Source: Vibrio sp. SCSIO 43136 (lineage in GTDB: Bacteria > Pseudomonadota > Gammaproteobacteria > Enterobacterales > Vibrionaceae). Taken from it: a stretch of 64,000 bases of DNA. Each line of letters opens with the position of its first letter. Positions within the stretch are counted from its first letter, which is position 1. The DNA lies in NCBI RefSeq assembly GCF_023716565.1, contig NZ_CP071848.1:806001-870000 (forward strand), written 5' to 3'. A program made the translations under genes and the position numbers. Under the pieces are notes generated by a model. That model ran no database searches. It was not told the DNA's origin and saw nothing but the letters and a program-made list of their open reading frames with translations. Of this stretch, positions 9,682-19,100 are shown one piece after another.

Positions 9682-10401
9682 ATGATTTCATTAGAGCAAG
9701 CGAAAGAACTTGTTGAGCTATTAGAGCAAGGGCGTCAGGAAGAAGCTGACCAACTTGTTCAGATGGCGGCTAGGACTGTAGAGAATCCGGTTATTCAGGA
9801 AATTGGTCAATTGACCCGCGAATTGCATGACTCTCTAGAACAGTTCCGAAACGACCAGCGTCTTGGTCAGATCGCTACTGATGAGATTCCGGATGCGCGT
9901 GATCGTCTTGAATACGTGATTGAAAAAACCGAACTCGCAGCGAACAAGACGATGGATGCCGTTGAGCGTTCATTGCCTATGGCTGATAACCTTCATGAAC
10001 ATCTGATGCAAGTGCGTCCTCAGTGGAACCGCTTGATGAAGGGGCGTATTGAGCTTGCGGAGTTTAAAGAGCTTTGCCACAACATTGACGGTCTGATGAC
10101 TCAAGTTGAAGGTGATAGTTCTGAATTGCGTAGTCAATTGACAGAGATTCTTATGGCGCAGGATTTTCAGGACCTGACTGGTCAGATTATCCGCCGAGTG
10201 ATCCAATTGGTTCATGAGGTTGAAGGCAGACTCGTCGACATTTTGTCTGCTATTGGTGCTGAAAAACAAGAAGAGCAAAAGGAAGCGTCGGGAGCTAAGA
10301 ATACGGAGCCAGAAGGCCCGATTATTAACCCGCATGAAAGGGAAGATACAGTAGCTTCTCAAGATGATGTTGATGACCTACTGTCGAGTCTGGGCTTCTA
10401 G
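9682..10401 (+). CDS. cheZ: CheY-P phosphatase CheZ
   Basis: CheZ dephosphorylates CheY-P. The 239-residue helical protein has the catalytic segment QDFQDLTGQIIRRV, which carries the conserved Asp and Gln, and ends in the acidic peptide DVDDLLSSLGF. In E. coli CheZ the equivalent C-terminal helix docks on CheY. The linker before it (about residues 195-225) is low complexity and acidic. It lies 55 bases after cheY and 9 bases before cheA. Length is slightly above E. coli CheZ (214 aa). Confidence 0.95.
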   Translation: MISLEQAKELVELLEQGRQEEADQLVQMAARTVENPVIQEIGQLTRELHDSLEQFRNDQRLGQIATDEIPDARDRLEYVIEKTELAANKTMDAVERSLPMADNLHEHLMQVRPQWNRLMKGRIELAEFKELCHNIDGLMTQVEGDSSELRSQLTEILMAQDFQDLTGQIIRRVIQLVHEVEGRLVDILSAIGAEKQEEQKEASGAKNTEPEGPIINPHEREDTVASQDDVDDLLSSLGF

Positions 10402-10410
10402 GGGTACGAT

Positions 10411-12621
10411 ATGAGTTATGAATTAGACGAAGATATTCTTCAGGACTTTTTAATTGAAGCAGGTGAGATCCTCGAGTTGCTTTCTGAGCAGCTTATCGAG
10501 CTGGAGAACAACCCAGATGATCGTGACCTGCTGAATGCTATTTTCCGTGGCTTCCACACAGTGAAGGGTGGCGCTGGCTTTTTGTCATTGACAGAGCTAG
10601 TAGACACCTGTCACGGTGCTGAAAATGTTTTCGATATTCTACGTAATGGCCAGCGTGAGGTTTCCGCTGATCTGATGGATACAATCCTTCAAGCGTTGGA
10701 TACCATTAACCACCAGTTTGCCGCAGTACAAGAGCGAGAAGCGCTTCAAGCCGCTGACCCAGCTCTGATAGAAGAGCTTCACCGTTTGAGTAAGCCCGCT
10801 TCTGCTGACGAAGTTGCGGCGGCCCCAGAGCCTGTGGCTGAGCCTGAGCCAGTGGTCGAGCCAGAACCTGTGGTTGAAGCTGCACCAGTCGTTGAAAACT
10901 CATCTATCGATGAAATCACCCAAGACGAATTTGAAAAGCTGCTAGATGAGCTGCACGGTGCAGGAAATGCACCAAAAGCGGCCGCGCCTCAAGCACCATC
11001 TGCGCCTTCAGCGCCAGCGGCACCAGTGGCGGCTGCAGGTGATGACATCACCGATGATGAATTTGAAAAGCTGCTTGATGAATTGCACGGCTCAGGCAAA
11101 GCGCCAGGTGCTCAAGCAGCAGCACCAACACCCCCACCTGCGCCAAAAGCTCCACAGCCAGCAGCAGGAGCTGACAGCGATTTAATGACAGACGATGAGT
11201 TTGAAAAGCTGTTAGATGAGTTACATGGTTCAGGCAAGGGTCCAAGCGTCGAAGAGCTAGAAATGGCGACGCGACCTGCGGAATCAAAACCTGAGCCTAA
11301 AGCTGAACCAGCGCCGACACCAAAACCAGCGCCAGCACCGAAAGCGGCAGAGCCAAAGCCTGCGCCTAAGCCGGCAGCTAAACCGCCAGCACCAGCTGCG
11401 GGTGGTGCACAACCACCGGCAGCAAAAGAGAAAAAACCTCAAGCGGAGGCAACGGTTCGAGTCGATACATCAACTCTTGACGACATCATGAACATGGTGG
11501 GTGAGTTGGTACTGGTGCGTAACCGTTTAGTGAGCCTTGGCTTAAATAGCAACGACGAAGAGATGTCTAAAGCCGTCGCTAACCTAGACGTTGTGACCGC
11601 TGACTTGCAGGGCGCTGTGATGAAAACGCGCATGCAGCCAATCAAGAAAGTGTTTGGTCGCTTCCCTCGTGTTGTTCGTGATTTGGCACGTAGCCTGAAA
11701 AAAGACATCGTGTTGGAAATGCGTGGTGAAGAAACGGATCTCGATAAGAACCTGGTAGAAGCACTAGCCGATCCATTGATTCACTTGGTTCGAAACTCAG
11801 TCGACCACGGCATTGAAATGCCAGACATTCGAACCGCAGCAGGCAAAGCCCGCACAGGTAAAGTGATATTGTCGGCGTCTCAAGAAGGTGACCACATCCA
11901 ATTGAGTATCGTTGATGATGGTGGCGGTATGGACGCAGACAAGCTGCGTGGTATTGCCGTTGAGCGTGGTTTGATGGACTCAGATGCCGCAGCTCGCCTA
12001 ACACCTAAAGAGTGTTACAACCTAATCTTTGCACCGGGCTTCTCTACTAAGAAAGAGATTTCAGATATCTCAGGCCGTGGTGTAGGTATGGACGTGGTGA
12101 AGACGGCGATTAATACCCTAAATGGCTCAATCGATATCGACTCAGAGTTAGGCAAAGGCACTAAGATCACCATCAAGGTACCACTAACACTGGCGATTCT
12201 ACCTACATTGATGGTTGGCGTTTCAGGACAACCGTTTGCACTGCCGCTGGCGAGTGTGAATGAGATTTTCCACCTTGACCTAAGCAAAACAAATACCGTT
12301 GATGGACAGCTAACCATCATCGTTCGCGAGAAATCTATCCCATTGTTCTACTTGCAAAAGTGGCTTGTGCCGAACAAAGCTTACGATGCAGGTGAGAAGA
12401 AACTGGGTCATGTCGTGATCGTTCAACTTGGCAGTCAACGAGTGGGTTTTGTGGTAGACACTTTGATTGGTCAAGAAGAGGTAGTAATTAAGCCTCTTGA
12501 TGAACTGCTACAAGGTACGCCGGGTATGGCGGGTGCAACCATTACTAGTGATGGTCATATCGCACTTATCCTTGATGTTCCAAACCTACTAAAGAAATAT
12601 GCGATTCGTTCGCACATCTAA
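10411..12621 (+). CDS. cheA: Chemotaxis histidine kinase CheA
   Basis: CheA is the array histidine kinase (736 aa). P1 occupies about residues 1-105, with phospho-His H49 in FHTVKGGAGF. A long Pro/Ala/Glu-rich linker (about 130-345) replaces an obvious P2 and carries three copies of an acidic helix (T-D-D-E-F-E-K-L-L-D-E-L-H-G) at about residues 167-185, 211-230 and 257-276. P3 follows (VRVDTSTLDDIMNMVGELV), then the P4 ATPase (HLVRNSVDHGIE, DDGGGMD, GRGVGMDVV) and the CheW-like P5. Vibrio CheA is known to bind ParP, encoded nearby. Confidence 0.97.
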   Translation: MSYELDEDILQDFLIEAGEILELLSEQLIELENNPDDRDLLNAIFRGFHTVKGGAGFLSLTELVDTCHGAENVFDILRNGQREVSADLMDTILQALDTINHQFAAVQEREALQAADPALIEELHRLSKPASADEVAAAPEPVAEPEPVVEPEPVVEAAPVVENSSIDEITQDEFEKLLDELHGAGNAPKAAAPQAPSAPSAPAAPVAAAGDDITDDEFEKLLDELHGSGKAPGAQAAAPTPPPAPKAPQPAAGADSDLMTDDEFEKLLDELHGSGKGPSVEELEMATRPAESKPEPKAEPAPTPKPAPAPKAAEPKPAPKPAAKPPAPAAGGAQPPAAKEKKPQAEATVRVDTSTLDDIMNMVGELVLVRNRLVSLGLNSNDEEMSKAVANLDVVTADLQGAVMKTRMQPIKKVFGRFPRVVRDLARSLKKDIVLEMRGEETDLDKNLVEALADPLIHLVRNSVDHGIEMPDIRTAAGKARTGKVILSASQEGDHIQLSIVDDGGGMDADKLRGIAVERGLMDSDAAARLTPKECYNLIFAPGFSTKKEISDISGRGVGMDVVKTAINTLNGSIDIDSELGKGTKITIKVPLTLAILPTLMVGVSGQPFALPLASVNEIFHLDLSKTNTVDGQLTIIVREKSIPLFYLQKWLVPNKAYDAGEKKLGHVVIVQLGSQRVGFVVDTLIGQEEVVIKPLDELLQGTPGMAGATITSDGHIALILDVPNLLKKYAIRSHI

Positions 12622-12633
12622 TAAAGGAAATAT

Positions 12634-13770
12634 ATGGCGGTTAGAGTACTAGTTGTTGATGATTCGAGTTTTTTCCGTCGTCGCGTAAGCGAGATCATCA
12701 ACTCGGACCCGCGCCTAGAAGTAGTGGATATGGCGGTCAATGGTAAAGAGGCCGTCGAAAAAGCCATCAAAATTAAGCCTGATGTCATCACAATGGACAT
12801 CGAGATGCCAGTAATGGATGGCATCACGGCTGTGCGTGAAATAATGAAAGCACAGCCAACACCGATTTTGATGTTTTCTTCTCTAACGCATGATGGCGCT
12901 AAAGCGACATTAGATGCGTTAGATGCTGGTGCTTTAGATTTCTTACCGAAGAAGTTTGAAGATATTGCACGTAATCGTGACGAGGCGGTTTCACTACTGC
13001 AAAAACGAGTCACAGAAATTGCCCGTAAGCGAGCGTTCATGCGCCGACCTGCGGTCTCTTCGCCTGCGCCCGCAAGTAAACCAGCGTCGGCAGCACCAGC
13101 AAACCGATTACAGCGCACAACAGCAGCCGCCCCTACACGTCCTACGGCGACGCCAGCGACTCGTCCAGCAGGAAAGTTTAAGGCCAGCGGTAAGAAGTAC
13201 CAGTTGACGGCAATTGGTACCTCAACAGGTGGTCCAGTGGCACTGCAAAAAATTCTGACTAAGTTGCCAGCAAACTACCCTCACCCAATTGTGTTGGTTC
13301 AGCATATGCCTGCAACGTTCACCGCGGCATTTGCGTCACGCTTGAACTCACTGTGTAAAATTCAAGTGAAAGAAGCAGAAGATGGTGATGTGTTGCGCCC
13401 AGGTCATGCTTACCTTGCTCCTGGAGGCAAACAAATGATGCTTGATGGTCGCCCGGGTGCGACGAAATTACGCATTATTGATGGTGGCGACCGCATGAAC
13501 TACAAACCTTGTGTGGATGTGACGTTTGGCTCTGCAGCGAAGATATATCAAGACAAAGTTTTATCGATGATCTTAACCGGTATGGGAGCAGATGGTCGAG
13601 AAGGGTGCCGCATGCTGAAAACAGCTGGGGCAACTATTTGGGCACAAGATGAAGAGAGCTGCGTTGTTTACGGCATGCCTCAAGCAGTAGCCAAAGCGGG
13701 TATCTCTAGTGAAGATTTACCACTTGAACGCATCGCTGAGCGGATGCTGGTTGAAGTTGGTCTAGGCTAA
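12634..13770 (+). CDS. cheB: Protein-glutamate methylesterase/deamidase CheB
   Basis: CheB removes methyl groups from chemoreceptors when phosphorylated by CheA. The 378-residue protein has a receiver domain (about 1-120, phospho-acceptor in [11 protein letters not shown]), a Pro/Ala/Arg-rich linker (about 135-180), and a methylesterase domain with the Ser-His-Asp triad visible in [16 protein letters not shown] and MGADGREG. It starts 12 bases after cheA with an AAGGA ribosome site. parC follows after 9 bases. Length and organisation are typical. Confidence 0.96.
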   Translation: MAVRVLVVDDSSFFRRRVSEIINSDPRLEVVDMAVNGKEAVEKAIKIKPDVITMDIEMPVMDGITAVREIMKAQPTPILMFSSLTHDGAKATLDALDAGALDFLPKKFEDIARNRDEAVSLLQKRVTEIARKRAFMRRPAVSSPAPASKPASAAPANRLQRTTAAAPTRPTATPATRPAGKFKASGKKYQLTAIGTSTGGPVALQKILTKLPANYPHPIVLVQHMPATFTAAFASRLNSLCKIQVKEAEDGDVLRPGHAYLAPGGKQMMLDGRPGATKLRIIDGGDRMNYKPCVDVTFGSAAKIYQDKVLSMILTGMGADGREGCRMLKTAGATIWAQDEESCVVYGMPQAVAKAGISSEDLPLERIAERMLVEVGLG

Positions 13771-13779
13771 GGAGCGGTT

Positions 13780-14556
13780 GTGATAGTTTGGAGTGTCGCT
13801 AACCAAAAAGGTGGGGTGGGCAAAACCACAACAACGGTGACCTTGGCAGGATTGTTGAGCCAAAAAGGTCATAAGGTGTTGTTGGTGGATACAGATCCAC
13901 ACGCCTCGTTAACGACTTATCTTGGTTATGACTCAGACGAAGTGCCGTCCAGTCTTTTTGACTTATTTCAGTTACCGCAGATTGATAGAGCTGGCGTGGA
14001 ATCCTTGATTCTGGGTACTGATATCGAAGGTATTGATATCATTTCCGCACACATGTCACTAGCGACCCTTGACCGTGTCATGGGTAATCGCAGTGGTATG
14101 GGACTTATTCTAAATAAGGCTTTGCAGTCGGTATCTGATACTTACGATTATGTTTTGATCGACTGTCCACCTATCCTAGGTGTGATGATGGTGAACGCAT
14201 TGGCTGCCAGTGATCGTATTTTGATCCCAGTGCAAACCGAGTTCTTGGCGATGAAAGGTCTGGAGCGCATGATCCGCACGTTAGCGATTATGCAAAAGTC
14301 TCGTCCATCAGCCTTTAAAACCACCATAGTGCCGACCATGTATGACAAGCGTACTAATGCATCACTACAGACGCTGACTCAGCTTAAGAAAGGCTATCCA
14401 AATCAGGTGTGGCCATCGGCAGTGCCAATTGATACTAAGTTCCGTGATGCTAGCTTAAAGCACCTACCAGCATCTCATTTTGCATCAGGTAGCCGCGGTG
14501 TGTTTGCCTATAAGCAGCTCTTGCTTTACCTCGAGAGGTTAGCATTTGATGATTAA
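13780..14556 (+). CDS. parC: ParA-like ATPase for polar chemotaxis arrays (ParC)
   Basis: This 258-residue ParA/MinD-family ATPase has a deviant Walker A (NQKGGVGKTTTT, about residues 8-19), a switch region with DTDPHASLTTYLGYD, and DCPPILG. Its position between cheB and a CheW-domain gene matches Vibrio ParC, which recruits chemotaxis arrays to the old pole and is itself placed by HubP. It starts at a GTG with GGAG upstream and overlaps parP by 8 bases. It should not be confused with topoisomerase IV ParC, which is unrelated. Confidence 0.93.
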   Translation: MIVWSVANQKGGVGKTTTTVTLAGLLSQKGHKVLLVDTDPHASLTTYLGYDSDEVPSSLFDLFQLPQIDRAGVESLILGTDIEGIDIISAHMSLATLDRVMGNRSGMGLILNKALQSVSDTYDYVLIDCPPILGVMMVNALAASDRILIPVQTEFLAMKGLERMIRTLAIMQKSRPSAFKTTIVPTMYDKRTNASLQTLTQLKKGYPNQVWPSAVPIDTKFRDASLKHLPASHFASGSRGVFAYKQLLLYLERLAFDD

Positions 14557-15700
14557 AGACGCCGTACTTTCAAGTGAACAAGCATTAGACGAGTATTTTA
14601 CTGCGCTGTTAGGGGAAGAATCACTGCTAGATTCTGCAGAAGCGGAGCCTGAAGCAGCGCTTGAATCCGTTGATTCCTTCCCAGAGGTTGAAAGTGTTGT
14701 TGAGCCTACTGAGGTCGCAATCTCGGCAGAAGATCTGATCCCGGATGTTTCTCATGCTGGTCCTCTAGAGCAAAATGATTTAGAGCCAGCGCTCGCACCG
14801 CAGCCATCGATGCCAGAACCTTCGGTTCCTGATACGGCCTACAGTGAGTTTGAAGTACCGGATCTAGAAGATGTTCAGCGTCTTCTTAGCCAGCTAGAAA
14901 CCAGCAGTTTTGCTGATGCTCCAGAAATTGATGAATTGATCGAGCAAAATACTTTGGATATCGCAACGGCGGTGGAAGTTGAGCCTAAAGTCGAGCTGGT
15001 AGAGCCTAAAGTTGAAGAAGCGATTGAAGAGCCAGTCGTAGTCGTCGAAGAAGAACTGCAAGAGTGGGACGTGAGCGCATTGGCTCAACCTGAGCCAGAA
15101 GTGGATGTTCCGGTTGAGGAAATTATCCCTGAGCCTGTTCAAGATGTATCGATAGATAGCGAATCTGTGGTTGAACAGCAGGTGGAAACTGAGCTTGAGA
15201 CGCAAGCGGGCGAAAATAATACGCAGGAATGGCACAATGTCGCTAGAAATGAAGCGTTTCAGGTGCTTTACTTTGATGTAAACAGTGTCACTTTTGCTGT
15301 GCCGTTGGATGAGTTAGGCGGTATTCACCGTAAAGCTGATGAAATTAACCATTTGATTGGCAGACCTGACTGGTACCTAGGTCTTCAAACCAATAAATCT
15401 GACCAATTGGATGTTGTCGATACGGCTCGTTGGGTCATGGCTGAGAAGCTCAAAGATAACGAGCATCGCAAAAATTACCAATATATTGTCATGCTAGGTG
15501 ACAGTATGTGGGGGCTTGCTTCTAACCAGTTGATGGGAACGGAGTGGCTCAACCCAGAAAAAGTGCGCTGGCGTGAGAGTGCAGGTAAGCGACCATGGCT
15601 TGCCGGGATGGTGAAAGAGAAAATGTGTGCTCTTATTCATGTCGATGCAATGGTTAACATGCTTAACGCAGGTTTAGACGTTAAAGCGCTGGATTCTTAA
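14549..15700 (+). CDS. parP: CheW-domain protein ParP, partner of ParC and CheA
   Basis: The product (383 aa from the ATG at 14549) has a long acidic, Pro/Glu/Val-rich N-terminal region (about residues 20-225) with little predicted order, then a CheW-like domain (about 230-375). In Vibrio, ParP links ParC to the chemotaxis arrays, and its C-terminal array-integration domain binds CheA. Position directly after parC with an 8-base overlap supports the name. The alternative TTG one codon earlier is less likely. Many E-P and V-E-P repeats make the linker prone to length change. Confidence 0.9.
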   Translation: MIKDAVLSSEQALDEYFTALLGEESLLDSAEAEPEAALESVDSFPEVESVVEPTEVAISAEDLIPDVSHAGPLEQNDLEPALAPQPSMPEPSVPDTAYSEFEVPDLEDVQRLLSQLETSSFADAPEIDELIEQNTLDIATAVEVEPKVELVEPKVEEAIEEPVVVVEEELQEWDVSALAQPEPEVDVPVEEIIPEPVQDVSIDSESVVEQQVETELETQAGENNTQEWHNVARNEAFQVLYFDVNSVTFAVPLDELGGIHRKADEINHLIGRPDWYLGLQTNKSDQLDVVDTARWVMAEKLKDNEHRKNYQYIVMLGDSMWGLASNQLMGTEWLNPEKVRWRESAGKRPWLAGMVKEKMCALIHVDAMVNMLNAGLDVKALDS

Positions 15701-15763
15701 CAAGAGACTAAGTCTCAAACTAGATTGATAAGTTGTCGTCTACGACAAATATGAGGATAAAAC

Positions 15764-16258
15764 ATGTCTCAAACGAACGAACTAGAAGTTAGAAAAGAAC
15801 AAGTGAATGATGAAGTACTTCAGTGGGTGACATTCCAGTTAGAGGATGAAACTTACGGCATCAACGTGATGCAAGTTCGTGAAGTGCTTCGTTATACTGA
15901 GATTGCACCTGTACCAGGGGCTCCAGACTATGTTCTAGGTATTATTAACCTTCGTGGTAACGTCGTAACCGTTATCGATACCCGTTCTCGTTTTGGTCTA
16001 ATGGAAGGTGAGATCACCGATAATACCCGTATTATCGTTATCGAATCAGAGCACCAAGTGATCGGTATCCTAGTGGATAGCGTTGCAGAAGTGGTTTACT
16101 TACGTTCTTCTGAAATCGACACAACACCAAGTGTTGGTACTGACGAAAGTGCTAAGTTCATTCAAGGTGTTAGCAACCGTGATGGTAAGCTACTTATCTT
16201 GGTTGACCTTAACAAGCTTCTATCTGATGAAGAATGGGAAGAAATGGCTCACCTATAA
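15764..16258 (+). CDS. cheW: Chemotaxis coupling protein CheW
   Basis: CheW couples receptors to CheA in chemotaxis arrays. The 164-residue protein is a single CheW domain with the signature GINVMQVREVLRYTEIAPVPG and the NLRGNVVTVIDTRSRFG strand-loop. It lies 63 bases after parP; that gap holds two small inverted repeats and a GAGGA ribosome site. Its stop overlaps the start of the next gene by one base (TAATG), which suggests coupled translation. Confidence 0.96.
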   Translation: MSQTNELEVRKEQVNDEVLQWVTFQLEDETYGINVMQVREVLRYTEIAPVPGAPDYVLGIINLRGNVVTVIDTRSRFGLMEGEITDNTRIIVIESEHQVIGILVDSVAEVVYLRSSEIDTTPSVGTDESAKFIQGVSNRDGKLLILVDLNKLLSDEEWEEMAHL

Positions 16259-16770
16259 TGTTTGAGCAGTTGTACCCATACCTGCCTTTTATCATTGGGG
16301 CAGGTGTTCTTGTTTTTGCGCTAGTGCTGATGGTGCTCGTGAAAGTGCGTAGCCACTCTAACAAGCGCTTGGATGCTTTTCGTCAGCAAACTCGTGCTTT
16401 AGAAAAAGAGTTAGCAAAAACCAACAAGCAGTTATTGGAAGTGCGTTCTGTGATGGTTGGCCTCGGTCAAAAAGTTTCAGAGCAGCAAGACGTGATTGGG
16501 CACTTAAACGATCGAGTTACTGAGCTTGAACATGTCGATTCTGATGGTCGCCTCTATAGTCGTGCCAGTAAAATGGTTCAGCTTGGTGCAGGCATCAATG
16601 AACTGATTGAAGAGTGTGAACTTCCAAAAGCGGAAGCCGAGTTGATGATGTCGCTGCAGAGCAAAATTGCAGGTAAAGAAAAAGTGCCTTCTTTGCACAG
16701 TCATCCTGAAAGGCAGTCAAGTGTCTCTAAGTCACAGCCTTTGAAAGGCAAACGGCGACCAATGCGTTAA
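16258..16770 (+). CDS. DUF2802 family protein, end of the che operon
   Basis: The product (170 aa) has an N-terminal membrane segment (about residues 8-27), a coiled-coil region (about 30-95, rich in K/E/Q with heptads), and a short C-terminal region with LIEECELPKAEAELMMSLQSK that resembles the DUF2802 family, which has a helix-turn-helix-like end. The function is unknown. It is translationally coupled to cheW and followed by a terminator, so it is the last gene of the flagellar-chemotaxis operon. A membrane or polar accessory role is an inference from context only. Confidence 0.85.
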   Translation: MFEQLYPYLPFIIGAGVLVFALVLMVLVKVRSHSNKRLDAFRQQTRALEKELAKTNKQLLEVRSVMVGLGQKVSEQQDVIGHLNDRVTELEHVDSDGRLYSRASKMVQLGAGINELIEECELPKAEAELMMSLQSKIAGKEKVPSLHSHPERQSSVSKSQPLKGKRRPMR

Positions 16771-16781
16771 CGATGAAAGAT

Positions 16782-16809
16782 AAGAGACCTAAATCAGGTC
16801 TCTTTTTTT
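16782..16809 (+). terminator. Rho-independent terminator of the che operon
   Basis: A perfect 9-base stem AAGAGACCT/AGGTCTCTT with a 5-base loop is followed by a T-run. It lies 12 bases after the DUF2802 stop. The rest of the gap to ccmA (16810-16986) is AT-rich and should carry the ccm promoter. Confidence 0.9.
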
Positions 16810-16986
16810 ATGTCTGAATGTGTCTCGTTGTTACCGCTTCTAAATGGCTATAGCACGGTTTTTTCGAAATGTGATAAGAGGTTAACAGAATTGGAGTTGA
16901 ATTCGCTTTTCCTTAAGCTTCAGTTCTATTTTGCGTGCGATTCAATATGTTAAGATAAGCCTCTTGTTGAGGGTGACGATAATAAG

Positions 16987-17604
16987 ATGCTGGATATATC
17001 TAACTTAACTGCTATTCGTGATGAGCGGGTGCTATTCGAAGAGCTTTCGTTCAGGGTTCAACCCGGTGAGCTGATCCAAATAGAAGGTCGAAATGGTACG
17101 GGTAAGACAACCTTACTGCGTATTATCGCAGGGTTAGGTGATCACGAAGGTGGTGAGATTGAATGGAAAGGTGAAAGCATTTTTTCTAGCCGAGACAACT
17201 ACCATCAAGATTTACTTTTCTTGGGTCATCAGACAGGTGTGAAACGAGAGCTAAGCGGCTTCGAAAACCTGATGTTCTACCAGCAAATCCACCAACAAAA
17301 GAATGATCCACAGGCCATCTTGGATGCATTAACCCAAGTGGGCCTTGCTGGGCGTGAAGAAGTACCTGTTGCTCAATTGTCTGCAGGGCAGCAAAGACGC
17401 GTTGCGCTGGCCAGACTTTGGCTGAGCAATCACCCGTTGTGGATATTGGATGAGCCGCTTACGGCTATTGATAAGCAAGGGGTCAAAGTGCTCGAACAGC
17501 TGTTCTTAAATCACGCTCAGAATGGTGGCATGGTGATGCTGACGACACACCAAGATATGTTCGCTGATAATCCATTATTGCGCAAAATTCGTTTGGGGGA
17601 CTAG
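16987..17604 (+). CDS. ccmA: Heme exporter ATP-binding protein CcmA
   Basis: CcmA is the ATPase of the CcmABCD complex that releases holo-CcmE during System I cytochrome c maturation. The 205-residue protein has Walker [11 protein letters not shown] (about residues 34-43), the ABC signature [15 protein letters not shown], and Walker [13 protein letters not shown]. The length fits. It opens a nine-gene operon whose members mostly overlap, ending with ccmI at 24008. ccmB begins immediately after the stop. Confidence 0.97.
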   Translation: MLDISNLTAIRDERVLFEELSFRVQPGELIQIEGRNGTGKTTLLRIIAGLGDHEGGEIEWKGESIFSSRDNYHQDLLFLGHQTGVKRELSGFENLMFYQQIHQQKNDPQAILDALTQVGLAGREEVPVAQLSAGQQRRVALARLWLSNHPLWILDEPLTAIDKQGVKVLEQLFLNHAQNGGMVMLTTHQDMFADNPLLRKIRLGD

Positions 17605-18273
17605 ATGATTTCAGGAATGATCACCATAGTTCGCCGAGAGCTACTCATCGCATTTCGACGCCAAGCCGATATTTTGAATCCATTGTGGTTCTTCATCATT
17701 GTTGTCACTTTATTTCCTCTGAGTATTGGTCCAGATCCCAACCTTTTGGCTCGTATTTCCGCCGGTATCGTTTGGGTGGCGGCTTTGCTTTCAGCATTGC
17801 TATCTCTTGAGCGTCTGTTCCGTGATGACTTCCAAGACGGCTCGCTTGAGCAAATGATGCTGATGCCTCTTCCATTGCAAGTGTCCGTGATAGCTAAAGT
17901 GATCGCCCACTGGCTTTTGACAGGCTTGCCACTGATCCTGATCAGTCCGCTGCTCGCAGTGCTGCTGTCACTGAATTTTGACACTTGGTTGGCTGTGGTT
18001 ACCACCCTGTTGTTAGGGACACCAACCTTAAGTTTTATCGGTGCTATTGGTGTGGCACTTACGGTTGGCCTGCAGAAAGGTGGTGTTTTACTGAGTTTGT
18101 TAATTTTACCGCTTTATATCCCAGTTTTGATCTTTGCTACTTCAGCGATTGATGCGGCAAGTATTGGGATGGCGTATAACGGACAATTAGCAATATTAGG
18201 TGCGATGCTTGCTGGCGCTGCAACACTGACGCCGTTTGCGATTAGTGCAGCATTACGAGTCAGCGTAAATTAA
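17605..18273 (+). CDS. ccmB: Heme exporter permease CcmB
   Basis: CcmB is the membrane permease-like subunit of the CcmABCD complex. The 222-residue protein has about six hydrophobic segments. Its N-terminal ITIVRRELLIAFRRQ and the FRDDFQDGSLEQMMLMPLP loop are family signatures. The ATG follows the ccmA TAG with no gap. A 77-base space follows before ccmC, the only real gap in the operon, and it contains a small inverted repeat (CTTTCC-TGGAA-GGAAAG, 18307-18323). Confidence 0.96.
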   Translation: MISGMITIVRRELLIAFRRQADILNPLWFFIIVVTLFPLSIGPDPNLLARISAGIVWVAALLSALLSLERLFRDDFQDGSLEQMMLMPLPLQVSVIAKVIAHWLLTGLPLILISPLLAVLLSLNFDTWLAVVTTLLLGTPTLSFIGAIGVALTVGLQKGGVLLSLLILPLYIPVLIFATSAIDAASIGMAYNGQLAILGAMLAGAATLTPFAISAALRVSVN

Positions 18274-18350
18274 TTATAAAAATAGAACCGAATATACCGA
18301 ATTTGACTTTCCTGGAAGGAAAGCGTTTTGAGCAAGAGTGAGAATTGACG

Positions 18351-19097
18351 ATGTGGAAATGGCTCCATCCATATGCAAAGCCCGAGAAAGCCTATCAACT
18401 AAGCTGCAAGCTATTACCTTGGTTTGCTGTGCTAGCGTTAGGCTGTTTAGTCACCGGAACCATTTGGGGGCTAGCTTTCGCCCCTTCAGATTACCAACAA
18501 GGTGACAGTTTTCGAATAATTTATATTCATGTGCCTTCAGCTATTTGGTCAATGGGGGTGTATATGTCTATGGCGATTGCTGCCTTTATTGGTCTGGTTT
18601 GGCAGTTACGTTTGTCAGACATGGCAGCTTCAGCGATGGCGCCCATTGGTGCCGTGTATACCTTTATTGCGTTGGTGACGGGCGCTATTTGGGGTAAACC
18701 TATGTGGGGTACGTGGTGGGTATGGGATGCACGCCTAACCTCAGAGCTTATCTTGCTATTCTTATACCTCGGTGTGATTGCGCTTTACCATGCTTTTGAT
18801 GATCAAAAAACGGCGGCGAAAGCGGCTGGCATCTTAGCCATTGTTGGTGTCATCAACCTACCGATCATTCACTTCTCTGTGGAATGGTGGAACACCCTGC
18901 ATCAAGGTGCCACTATCACTAAATTTGAAAAGCCTTCTATCGCCGCAGGTATGCTGTGGCCGTTATTGCTCAATATTTTTGGTTTCGCGTTCTTTTTTGC
19001 GACCGTAATGTTAATCCGTTTTAAAAACGAAATTATTGCTAAAGAGAGCCACCGCCCCTGGGTGCAAGCCCTGGCTACTCAAGGTAAGGAGAAATAA
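18351..19097 (+). CDS. ccmC: Heme handling protein CcmC
   Basis: CcmC delivers heme to CcmE. The 248-residue membrane protein has six hydrophobic segments and the tryptophan-rich WGTWWVWDARLTSELIL motif characteristic of heme-handling proteins, plus conserved histidines in YIHVPSA and IIHFSVEWWNTLHQG. I chose the ATG at 18351 rather than a TTG two codons upstream, since the MWKWLHPYA start matches the family. ccmD follows after three bases. Confidence 0.96.
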   Translation: MWKWLHPYAKPEKAYQLSCKLLPWFAVLALGCLVTGTIWGLAFAPSDYQQGDSFRIIYIHVPSAIWSMGVYMSMAIAAFIGLVWQLRLSDMAASAMAPIGAVYTFIALVTGAIWGKPMWGTWWVWDARLTSELILLFLYLGVIALYHAFDDQKTAAKAAGILAIVGVINLPIIHFSVEWWNTLHQGATITKFEKPSIAAGMLWPLLLNIFGFAFFFATVMLIRFKNEIIAKESHRPWVQALATQGKEK

Positions 19098-19100
19098 TCG

